This document shows positions 36,701 through 47,528 of a stretch of DNA of 64,000 bases, one piece after another (position 1 is the first letter of the stretch; every line of letters starts with the position of its first letter). The stretch covers positions 12,554,629 through 12,618,628 of the forward strand of contig CM028910.1 in NCBI GenBank assembly GCA_016801845.1, given 5' to 3'. The position numbers were made by a program, and so were the translations under genes. This DNA is from Polydactylus sextarius. Taxonomy: Eukaryota > Chordata > Actinopteri > Polynemidae. Under the pieces are notes generated by a model. That model ran no database searches. It was not told the origin of the DNA and saw nothing but the letters and a program-made list of their open reading frames with translations.

Positions 36701-39700
36701 AGGTCTGAAAGTTTCCTTTGCAACCAAGATCTGTTTTTGCGTTGTTGTGATGGGAAATGTTTTTTTGTTTTTGTGTGTGTGTGTGTTCAGTCCACTTAGA
36801 GAAATTCCCATTTGAATGTTTTGGCTTTTGGGCACATCAGTCAAGATTTCATTATCTTAACTTAGCAAAAGCAGCACAGTCTCATTCCTAAGCCAGAATA
36901 GCATCATTTCATTTGCAGTTGTCTGTGACTGGCTTGTCTCAGAAATATTTCTCATAATTCAAGGAATAAGCCAAAAAAAAGTGTGTGCAACAGTACTTGT
37001 ACTGAAAAGATCAGGGGCTGTTTTCCATTTCTTAGGCTCTTGTATGTGGCCTAAATTCATGCTGAGAGATCTCACTTGGAAATACATGTGCTTTCAATCA
37101 ACATAGTTCAGTCAACTTAACATGTAGCATATTGTCTTTATTGAAGCAGAAATAATGGATTTGGTTGGTTCACAACATTTTTTTTCTGCCTGCATAGTGT
37201 AAACAACAGAGTTGTGTAATGTTGCCTCATGTTGTTGTTGCTCTTCATTTGATGTATAGTGTTTTGCTGCGTTGTTACCTGTTTTTTTTTTTTTTTGTTT
37301 TTGTTTTTATTATTTTTAAAAACGTTTTCATTTTTTTTATTTTAAATGTCCGTGTCTACAGTCGCTCGAGGAGCTGAGGTGAAGGTCGGATGGACGTGCC
37401 ACACAACATGCTGCCGCTCCACACAAACGTTCTCCTAAAAGAAATGTCCATTATCCATGAATGTGCAAAGTTGATATGAGCTCAGTTGTTTTCTCACTAA
37501 AATCAAAACCATATGAGCAGCATTAATTAATTTGCACTCCTCTCCGCTCTCCTTGTCTCGTTCTTTCTCTCTAGATGGTAAGTGAGAAAGTCGGAGGTGC
37601 GGAGGGAACCAAACTAGATGATGACTTCAGGGACTTGGAACGGGTGAGAGAGATGTCTTTCTGTTGTGATCCAAAATAAAACATCTTTAATCAAAGCTGT
37701 TGGCCCGGGTGGATTTTCCACACAGTACATAAACACGCTGCTGTTGTTTGTGGGGCTTCATTCTTGTTTGCACCTTATTTGAAGCATTACATCATCCCTC
37801 TGCTGGTCAAGAAAATTTTGTTGTCTGGCTGTATATAGAGAAATAATCATTGAAAACATTAAATTCCTGAAATATTTAGCTCAAATTGTAATAAAAATAT
37901 TGTTTTTGGGCTTCATACTAGTCAGTTTGAAGATTCAGTCTTTACCTAGGTTAGGTAGATGTGTATTTATGCTTAGTATCATATTGAGATGTAATTTTAC
38001 AAGAACTTTTGAACGAGCATATGCAAGTGAAGCTCTACTGCAGCTTTAACCAAATACCTCCTGTTTTGTTTTAGTTCTCTGACTCCAATACGTTAGCTTT
38101 GTTCGACCCTTGTGATGTGTGCATACTTGCTGTGTTTTGTAGAAAGTAGATGTGACCAGTAAAGCAGTAGTGGAGGTAATCTCCAAAACATCAGAGTACC
38201 TTCAGCCCAACCCAGGTGAGAACATAACCTGTTTGTATGTGGATGCGTTTTAAATTGTTTTAAATCTCTTTCATTCAATCTCGTTCATTACTTTAACTCC
38301 CTTTTTGCAGCATCTCGGGCCAAACTGTCCATGTTGAACACCATGTCTAAGATTCGTGGTCAGGTGAAGAACCCTGGTTATCCTCAGGCCGAGGGGCTGC
38401 TAGGAGAGTGTATGGCTAAGTATGGTCGGGAACTGGGAGAGGAAACTAACTTTGGTAAGATGTGTGTGTTTGTGTGTGTCAGATATCAACAGAATTGTTT
38501 ATGGTGCTTACAAAATGCTTTTGACTGTTTTAAGTGTTGTACTTGTTTCTGTTTGTGTTTTGTGGTTTTATTAGACACAGTCTGCGTCTGTAGGTGCGAT
38601 CTGACAGTGCTGTAATTACAACAGATGCTATAAACTGTAAATCTAGTAATGTCACTGAGCCATAAATCTCTGACTGTGATTCAGGAGGAGCGCTGGTAGA
38701 TGTAGGAGAGGCCATGAAGAGATTGGCAGAAGTCAAAGACTCGCTAGATATCGACGTCAAACAGAACTTCATCGATCCGTTACAAGGGCTCTGTGACAAA
38801 GACCTCAGAGAGATACAGGTATCTGACACAATAACAACATATTATATCAGGGGAAATAAACTGAATGTCTGTTTATTTATTCCTCCATCATGCTGCTGTA
38901 TTAACAGTCAATCCATGTGTTGTTATTCCTTCAAATTGTCAAACTGTTGTGAATGTAAGATATTGATCGCCACTAAACTAAATGTTGCTCTGATCATTTC
39001 AGCACCATCTCAAGAAGCTTGAAGGCCGTCGTCTGGACTACGATTACAAGAAAAAGCGCCAGGGTAAAATCCCAGATGAGGAAGTTCGACAAGCTCTGGA
39101 GAAATTTCATGAGTCAAAGGAAGTGGCTGAGACCAGCATGTACAACCTGCTGGAGACCGATGTGAGGATTTATTCACTTTTATTTTTTAACTGTTCAGTG
39201 TATATTGTTAGTGTTTGTCCTCTGAGCCATAATATAAACCCAAAGCTTTTGATATAAAAAAAAGATTTCATTACGACTGTTATCCTTTTCCTCGCCTATA
39301 AATATAGATTCTGGTAATCAAACAGATGTTCTTCCCTAACCCCTTTTCCTTATCCTTGATTGAAAACAATATGAGGACAAGGATCATCTTGAAGGAGACG
39401 TTGGAAAAGATAACCACAGTTCTGAGAGGATCCAACCGCGCTTAGATTCCACTTTTTAAAATAAACTTGATTTATAACACATGGAAACAGCGCTGGATTC
39501 AGTGACAACCTCAGTGCTGTAGTACCAAAGTTCAAGCAAAGTTTCCTGTCCAAAACAGAAACACACTTCCTTCAGAACGGATGTTTTAAATTAATAGATT
39601 TGGTACGAGCAACCCAATATAAAAATGAAAAAAATAAAAAATAAAAAGCACAGTCAGTTGAGATAATATAATAATTGAAATATACAAGAAGAGCAGGTTG

Positions 39701-42700
39701 AGCCATTAGTAAAATTACATAACTGACCCAGGGTCTTGAGTAAATTATATTCAGACATAAGTTTATAGTCAGAATATGGGAAAAACATTTATATTCCTCA
39801 AATATGTCTTAAAATACTGAGAGTAAAGTTCTTAAAGCATTATGTGAAATCCAGTTAAATTGACAAAAAAGTCCAACTCACGTAGAAATAAATGAGGAAC
39901 AGTAACTACTTATTTTTACAACCTTAAACCTCTTATCATAGATATCACCTCAACTATCTTTACTTCTGCTCTGAAGAGCTGCTGTGCGGTGCACGCCCAC
40001 AGGACAAACACGGCCATAGTTCCACATGTAAAGATTGATGAAACACACCTGTTCAACACAAATAACACAGACTCTTATGACAAACGTGCCTTTAAAAAGC
40101 AGTAGGTACAGCATTTAATCACTGTTTGGGCTCAGCAGTTAGAGCGTTTGTTTGTCTTGTACATTGAATGTAAGTGAACAGTCCTGTTGCTGAGGAAGTA
40201 TAGACACACAAAAGAAGTTATACTCAGTTGCCATGTTACTAATGCAGCATAATACTAATTTAAATCCTCCATCCATGGTTGTTGCAATGTTTTTGTTGAA
40301 GCTGTGTCAGAGCAGCGTTGATTTAACTTTATGGTCATTCCAGAGGTTTGCAGTGAGTCTGTAGTTGTATTAGATTATAGAGACACCTGTTTGTGTTTAG
40401 TCTAAACTCTTTGGTTTAAAGAAGATGGACAAAAATAAGAGAAGCACCTGTTATTGCAGCACAATGTAATTCAACAACACAGTGAACAACATCCTCCACA
40501 ATGATCTTAAAGCTCAATCAGTAACTTGTTAAAATGTTGTGTTTTTTTATTGTGGGACTATTAGTTTTCATACATTTCTACAGGTTGAACCTGATAAACT
40601 GGCGAGTCTAAATTGTTTAGTTACACTACAGTGCAGAGGTTACGGGGATAGTTTCATTCAATACTTAGGATGAACTGACTGTGTTAATATAAGCAGTGGA
40701 GGAAGTCTGTCTGTTCCATGTTTCCTGTTATTTCTCTAGTTTAACTCTCTTTCATGTTGTTTCCTGTGGCTGGTTAAATGTTTCGTATCAACACATTTCA
40801 GTGCAACGCATCATTTATCCTTGGAAACAGTAGTTTGGTCAAATAACCTCATACTAAACTTCAGATCGACTTCTTATCTCCTTGAGATAACGTTGAAGGT
40901 TCCAGACAAAGGAAAGGATGGCACGAGTAACAATTATTTTCTCAAACAAATGCATTATTTATTAGATGCCGTGCAGCGTATGCCCACATCTTGTGAGTCG
41001 GGCTATTATGTATTGTATTATTTATTACATATATTATTGAGATGTTTATGCTCCCCGATGGGTAATGAAGCAAAACACAGTAACTGAAACCAAGTGAATT
41101 TGATCTGATTTGTTTGGGTGTGTAGATCGAGCAGGTGAGCCAGCTCTCGTCTCTGGTGGAGTCCCAGCTGCAGTATCACCGACAGGCTGTACAGGTGCTG
41201 GAGGAACTTTCTGACAAACTCCGAGACAGGTACGGTAATGAAACCCTGATCTGCATAAACACTAACATCTTGTGTTGTACGTCTGATTGTGCCACTTTCT
41301 GCTCGAGAGTTTTGCTTCGGTCTCCACAGCTCCAGACATTTTGTAAAGATTCGGGAATGTGAGACTCGTATTAATTTATCTTCTGTTTGAACAGGATGAA
41401 TGACGCTCAGTCTAGACCAAGACGTGAATACACCCCTAAACCCAAACCCATGTTTGACTTCGGAGACGACAACCATTCAAATGGCGGATACTCGACTTCA
41501 ATGGCCCCTCCATCTTCATGTAACTCAGGTATGAAGCTGTTGCTGCACGTACAGAAGATGCTTTAAACTTAAACAACATGTCTTCATTCTCCAAAATCTA
41601 AAGACTTGAAACCAGTCAGTACCACAGCAGAAATATGTGGCTTACATTTAAGTGTGCATTTTGTTTTGTTTTTTTTTTTTTTTCTTGTTTCTTTTTTTTC
41701 TTCTCCGGTCTGTTTGAGGCTTTGTAAGCAGTGGCATGCATTGAATATTTGAATCTGAAAAGCACTCAGTTGTTGTCTGTGAGAAAATGGATGCGTGTGT
41801 GTGTGTCCGTGTGTGAGGGGGATGGGTGAGTAAGTGAGTGTGTGTGTGCGTGTGTTTGTTTGTGTGCGTCCATCCTGTCCTGTCATCTCAATGGCTTTTC
41901 TCCAACTGACCTTGTTCCTCTTTCCTGTGACATCATCAACACCGTCTTTTCACTCCAGATTTTCTTCTTGGAAAACCAGATTGTGTGTGTCACATATCGT
42001 GTGGGTCCATTTTTCAGTGTCACAATTTCAATTGTGCTCCTGAAATGGTGTTCTTTGTGCAGCTTCTGGTGTGACGCGTGAAAGATGCTATGAAACACTT
42101 GTCACAGGTTGATTACGTAATCAGAGGTTTAGTCATGCATGTGCAATTTAGCAGCACTGTGTGTTGAAATCCTCATCTTTTCCTGTGAACATCAACCTGT
42201 CTGAAGTATTAACAGCTCTGCAACCGCGGGATTGTTAAACAACTTTAAAGAACAATCATGATTCTCTTCAAATCAATCCAGTTTTGATCAGTAGCATGGT
42301 ATGTTATGTCTGTGTCTGCGTTCGTAGATTCAGAAGCTGCCATGCTGGAGGTTACATTGTGAAACTACACAATGTCCTTATTGTAAAAATGAAAGTTAAC
42401 ACCATCATGTCGGAGCCAGTAACGAATAGTTGTGGACTGATTCTGGTGCAGTTTGCTGTTTATAGCACATTTCTATATTGAAGTAACAGAGTTTCTAATT
42501 AAGGCATCGAGATAAAACAAACAACAATAACAACTGAGCAGTATTGTGTCCTCATCAGATTAAAATTTTAAAGATAAAACATTTTACTAATTGACATAAA
42601 CTCCTATTTGTGAAAGCATCCACGTTCTTGAATCCAGGCCTTTAAACACTTGATGTGTGTAGGTTGTGCGCAGTCACAGTCACAGTCACTTGTCCCATAA

Positions 42701-43664
42701 TCTTAGAATAATTATCCTTTTACTGACAAAGAAAATAGAGGCGGTTGTTCAAATGTGAATGTTTTCATTCAGAGGCATGAGTTGTGCCGATCATCGTCAG
42801 CAGAGAAGTTGTGCTCAGTGCTGACGATGGTCTTTGTGACTGAAACATTCACTTTTTTGTCACGCTTTTTTTTCATTGTGTCTCGTGAAGAAAGAAAAAA
42901 AAAAAAAAACATTTTTTTTTTTTTTTTTGCTTGCGGAATTGCCTCTTGTAATATAATCTACCTCTGATAATGCTGCTTCAGAGTTGGACTTTCTCCATTA
43001 ACTGTTTACATAATTTCTTGTGGGCTCTTATAAACTGATACAGTGGGGAGTAAACAAAGTGAATGAGAGGCCAAAGCTTTCCTCATCTGTAGCCTACCCA
43101 GCAGTCTGTGGGGTAAACTTGATACAATGAGAAAATTGTTGGCGACAAAAAAAGGCTAGTTTGTCTGTGCGTGGAGCTCCACTCTCCTCTGCTGATCTGT
43201 GTGAGGTCACAGAGAAGCAGATCGAGAGGGAGGGGAACATTTATACAGAAACCTGCCGTTGGAGGATATTGTGGTTTTTAGGGTGAAGCTGAAAACTCAG
43301 CGTTTCTGAGGTTGTTTGCACTTCTGTGTTACAGTTGACGTTAACTCTAACCACATTTTCATGTTTCACTAACCTATAGAAAAAAATGTGAATGACAGCA
43401 GAGAGTAAAGCTCAGGCCTCTCATTTATGCCACCTAAACACCTTTTTTCTACCTGTGTGTGCATCCTCAGCCCCGGCGCAGCCGAGCTGTAAGGCGCTGT
43501 ACGACTTCGAGCCGGAGAACGAGGGAGAGCTGGGCTTCCGTGAGGGCGATATCATCACCCTGACCAATCAGATCGATGAGAACTGGTACGAGGGCATGCT
43601 CAACGGCCAGTCTGGATTCTTCCCTCTCAATTACGTCGAGGTCATCGTTCCGTTACCACACTAA
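32753..43664 (+). CDS. sh3gl1: Endophilin A2 (SH3 domain-containing GRB2-like protein 1), 351 aa
   Basis: Endophilin A proteins bend and sense membrane curvature and recruit dynamin and synaptojanin during clathrin-mediated and fast endocytosis. Nine exons with continuous phase: 32753-32797, 37575-37643, 38143-38215, 38311-38454, 38685-38818, 39003-39161, 41126-41229, 41395-41528, 43471-43664. The N-BAR domain covers about residues 1-247 (start MSVAGLKKQFYKASQ; later FIDPLQGLCDKDLREIQHHL and LEGRRLDYDYKKKRQGKIPD). A short linker follows, then the SH3 domain at about 293-350 with ALYDF (296-300) and ENWYEG. Residues such as KNPGYPQ.EGLLGEC, KRLAEVKDSLDI and QPSCKALYDF favour A2 (SH3GL1) over A1 or A3. 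The linker is shorter than recalled for human SH3GL1. MPND lies next to it as in human 19p13.3. Confidence 0.95.
32798..37574 (+). other. sh3gl1: sh3gl1 intron 1
   Basis: A 4.8-kb intron holding a GT microsatellite (33699-33741) and assorted poly-A/T runs. No internal exon or mobile element could be supported. Confidence 0.7.
33699..33741. repeat. (GT)n microsatellite
   Basis: GT run of about 42 bp in sh3gl1 intron 1. Confidence 0.95.
37795..37806 (-). promoter_or_regulatory. Weak CTCF-like motif in sh3gl1 intron 2
   Basis: TCCCTCTGCTGG matches the reverse CTCF core GCCMYCTRSTGG at 11 of 12 positions. Tentative. Confidence 0.25.
39162..41125 (+). other. sh3gl1: sh3gl1 intron 6
   Basis: A 2-kb AT-rich intron ending in TGTGTAG. 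It has only short chance open frames and nothing else recognisable. Confidence 0.6.
41529..43470 (+). other. sh3gl1: sh3gl1 intron 8
   Basis: This intron precedes the SH3 exon, where vertebrate endophilins vary in linker length. It carries GT-rich simple sequence (about 41795-41870) and poly-A/T runs (about 42897-42930). I looked for an in-phase extra linker exon and did not find a convincing one. Confidence 0.55.
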
Positions 43665-44290
43665 TAAAAAGAGAGCGAGAGAGAGCTGAGAGGAGACTGA
43701 TGGGAGAGGAGGGAGAGCAAGTAGAATAAGTAGAGAGAGAGGAAAGTGAAGCCAAGGGATGGTCTGCAGAAGATTCATTTTCACCCTCAGCTCCAATGTC
43801 ATCCTCACAGATGAGCACTTTTTTTTGTCATATACAGTTCTGGGAAAGATTGATACATTTCAAAGTCCAGACCAGAATATCAACCGGTTGCACCCAAAGG
43901 TAAAAGGATCTAGACTAAGATGGACACAAAACGCTGTTATCAACAGCTGATATCTGACAGTCAGAAACATTTCTTGAGGACTAACTGATGAGAACTTCAT
44001 AAGCAATATTTTTTTTTTCTTTAACAACAAATTACTGATAATAATAAAGAGAATTCTATTAAATCTGGTGATTAGTTTCAGTGGGTGACACATTCATATC
44101 ATCCACTCTGTGTGACTGCAGTTTCTTTAAAACCCAAGAGGGTTTGGTCGCCAGCTTAACAGTCAGTTTTCAGACTGGAGAGGCCAACTCGAAGCTTACA
44201 GTAATGTCACGTACCTTGACTGAATATTATACTTATTTCAAAACTGAAAACTTTTTTTATCTCTTTAAGGACTGGAGCACATGTCTTGAC

Positions 44291-44302
44291 GCCACCTGCT
44301 GG
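44291..44302 (-). promoter_or_regulatory. CTCF-like motif, reverse orientation
   Basis: GCCACCTGCTGG matches the reverse complement CTCF core GCCMYCTRSTGG at all 12 positions. It lies just after the sh3gl1 coding region, facing the forward motif at 32319. Confidence 0.5.
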
Positions 44303-44371
44303 CCTGACTGAGAATTATGTTTACCTAAACTAAAATGGAACAACACATGAGCACAGATGTAGTTGTAGTTG

Positions 44372-44402
<31 letters not shown>

Positions 44403-44526
44403 CATCTTCAAATTTTTGATGAGATGAGAAACAAGGTTGAAAAGTGAACTCAGATAGATGATTTAGACTGTTGTTTTGGGTTTTGCCCTATTTGTTTAAT
44501 GCTCTTTTTTTCTAAACTGTCCTACA

Positions 44527-44563
44527 GTGATGATGATGATGATGATAATGATGATGATGATGG
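44527..44563. repeat. (GAT)n trinucleotide repeat
   Basis: TGA/GAT repeat with one TAA interruption in the presumed sh3gl1 3' UTR. Confidence 0.9.
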
Positions 44564-46329
44564 TAGCTTCAGGTTTTTCTGTGTTGTCTCAGTATTTGAT
44601 TTCTATCAGTCTCAACCTACTACAATAGTTTTTTTGTTTGTTTTTTAAAGAGTAGAACTGCTTAATGAATATGTGAAAAAAAAAAATGCACCTTGGTCCT
44701 CAGATGAGATTGATGTGTGACAGACTTACTCCACCATCGTATAGTGACCCAAAGTTAAATGCAGATATTGCACCTTTTTGTCACTTAAAGCAGGTGTGTG
44801 TCAAAATGCAGAACGATTAGTCGTTTAGCGGTTGACTGTTAGTCTGTTAAATAACAAGAGACAGCACAACAAAAAAAAAAAAAGAAAAAAGTCTTTATAA
44901 AATGCAATAGTGACATATTTCTTAGTGCGCCTGTTTGTTAAACTGCTTGATGTTTCTGTAACAGCCATATTTTCATTTAGTTTTGGGGCTATTTGCCGCA
45001 CCATGTAGATGCCTCGTCGGAGGTGCTTGTTAACTTCATGCAGTGCCTGAAAAAACGACGCTGCTGGCAGCGACTCCATCGTTCACATATACACATACAT
45101 ATATATACATACATATATGTGTGTGTGCGTGTGACTTAGTGTCCCACTGTTTCCTTCTGTCCTTGTCTCTTTGAGAATGTGAATCTCATCTCTGCTTCCT
45201 AACTCAGTCTGACCCTGTGGATTCTGATCATTCACATCGGCTCTGATTTGATTTGATTTTTATTCGTTATTATAAGTGACGGGGCTGATGCAGACTGGTG
45301 TTTCGTCCGTTTAAACGAGGCTGGTTCCTTGTTTTGGATCGAGCCGCAGTCTACACCTGCAGATGGAATATTAACGCAGTCCACACTGAATAAAATGAGG
45401 GAAAGACCTGGAGTGAAAGGGAAACATCAAGGGAAAAATAATAGAGAGAAATGAATTAATTGGAGAACCCTTGTTACCAAACGTTAGCCGTTACCAAACG
45501 AGTATCGTCCATTGGATTTTTCGTGAAGGGGGAAGAGGGAGTTTTAATTGTGAATGACAAATTCTTGTCAGTGTCTTTCACTCCACGCTGCCAAACACAT
45601 CCCCCACTTCTGAGTTTAGTTGAGTCTTGTCTATAAATGTTTACATCTCTGATCTTACTACATTTCAATGTTTGTATCAAGTTCAGGGCAAAGTTAAAGG
45701 ACGGTAGGAGGAGGTGCTGTCTGGATCACACTGTCAACAACAACAAAAAAAAAAATCTTTGTCTATCTTTGTTTTATTTTTGTTTTTTAGTGCCTTTTGG
45801 AAAAAGAAAGGAGGGAAAAGTACAGCAACTAATACAGCAACCAAAACCTAACTTAGCTACTATAAAACAATGGTCAATAATTTCTTTCGTTTCTTTTGTT
45901 GTTTTTTTTTTTTCTTTCTAGTTTTGGTTTTTATTTCTAGCCAGTGGCACTTTTTTATTGTGGTAAGATGAAATGCATGTGTGCATATTTCTGCACATTT
46001 ATGACACTACAGCAGTTTCCTGAACATGTTGTGTTTAGATAGTGTGAGATTTATCAGCAGCGAAACCACCAGTGAAAACTGTTTTATGTAGATTTTAATC
46101 CGTTTGAAAAAGATGTCCCATTGATTTTTTTTTTTTTTTTTTTTTTTTAAAGGGCTATACATTTGTTTAATCAGTCTTAAATATTATTTTGAACAACTTT
46201 AAATCATTCTGGCTCTATAGTATTATTTTTTATATACAAGTCCTTAAAATGTTTTAAATTAATCTTTTGCATGTAGTCCTATATTACATCTTGTAAATGT
46301 ATGTCTTAGATTTAAGTTGCCTTTTTACT

Positions 46330-47528
46330 GTTGGTATGAGTACAAACTTTAACCACAATATTGTCTTTTATTATCAAAAAACAAACAAAAAAAAAAATGT
46401 ACATGCTTCTTTCTCATACCCCACACCCCACACCCCCAGTTCTTACAATAAATAAAAAAGAAAAGTGTCAATTGTTGTATTTGATCAGTAATGACGTCTT
46501 CTTCCATCAAATTATATACAGTTGGTGTATGTTTTTGACAAAGTAAAAGAAAAAGATACTCATGTTTAAATAGTTCCAGTGTGTATATTTTAATGCGCCG
46601 TGGATCATCAATCAGCAGGCTTAAGGCATAAGTCATCAAACATGTACATCACACAATCCACATTTAGTAATAAATACAGTACAGGTAAAGAGGAAGCAGA
46701 TATCTGTCCTAACAACAGGACTCTTGTGTTATGTAACCTGACAGGGAGACAGTAGAGGAGCACATTCACAACACAGCTCACAGACACACATAGAGGTTTG
46801 GTTTTTTTTTAAAAAAATGGCAAACTGGATTTACTTGCACCACATTGCAAATCTTCAATTTGACATGAGGAACACAAACATTCACAAAACCTATTGCAGA
46901 GTATAGTTTCAGTCAAACCAAGACACTTTAGCATCCACTGCTAACGTCGTACGCTAAAGATACTCAGCACTGTTTTGTTTTGGTTTTTTTTGTTTGTTTG
47001 TTTGTTGTTTTGTTTTGTTTTTTTCACCAATTGTTCTTGGTTTAGTCTATAAAGGCAAATTTAACAAGTTTACATTGCACATATCTGGCAATATCTGCTC
47101 ACGCTGCAGGATACTAGCACAGATAGGCACATAGGTCCAAGTGTAAAACGGAAGAGTCCAGCACTCATTCACAGGCTGATGTCTGGTCTATTGAACAGTT
47201 CTGTTCAGTAGCTTTAAAACAGTATTTAACACTCATTATTTTCCAGTTCTCCAAATCTGGTATTGGATATCAAATTGTGTCTTTCTCTACTTCCAACAAT
47301 GATAAATACAAGATCCAGGGATTAACTTATCACAGATTTAGCACCTTCAGAGTCACGACAATGCTGTACGAGAGAATTCAAGGCATCTACATGTTTTTCA
47401 AGCAGGTTTTTACGTTGTACAGTCGTCAAACCAGAACCTGACGGCTCTACCCCCCAAAAAAGGTTGTTTGACATGGAACGACTTGGATATGGAGAGCGGC
47501 CACATGCACGCATGCAGAGCAGGTCCAC
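46330..47528 (-). other. mpnd: Presumed mpnd 3' UTR
   Basis: About 1.2 kb following the mpnd stop codon on the minus strand, with homopolymer runs and a TTTATT (AATAAA on the minus strand) near 46367. No other gene seen. Confidence 0.4.

Larger units (their letters stand above)
43665..46460 (+). other. sh3gl1: Presumed sh3gl1 3' UTR, converging on mpnd
   Basis: Sequence after the TAA stop with a purine-rich GAGA stretch (43670-43745), poly-A (about 44369-44402), a GAT repeat (44527-44563) and AATAAA signals at 44043-44048, near 45390 and near 46449. The gene ends tail-to-tail with mpnd, whose own minus-strand polyadenylation signal candidates lie near 46368, so the two 3' UTRs may touch or overlap. 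Confidence 0.4.

Noticed and set aside
41834..42081. Open frames in sh3gl1 intron 8 considered as an extra linker exon
   Set aside because: They begin in GT-rich simple repeat and do not give a serine/proline-rich linker in phase with exons 8 and 9.
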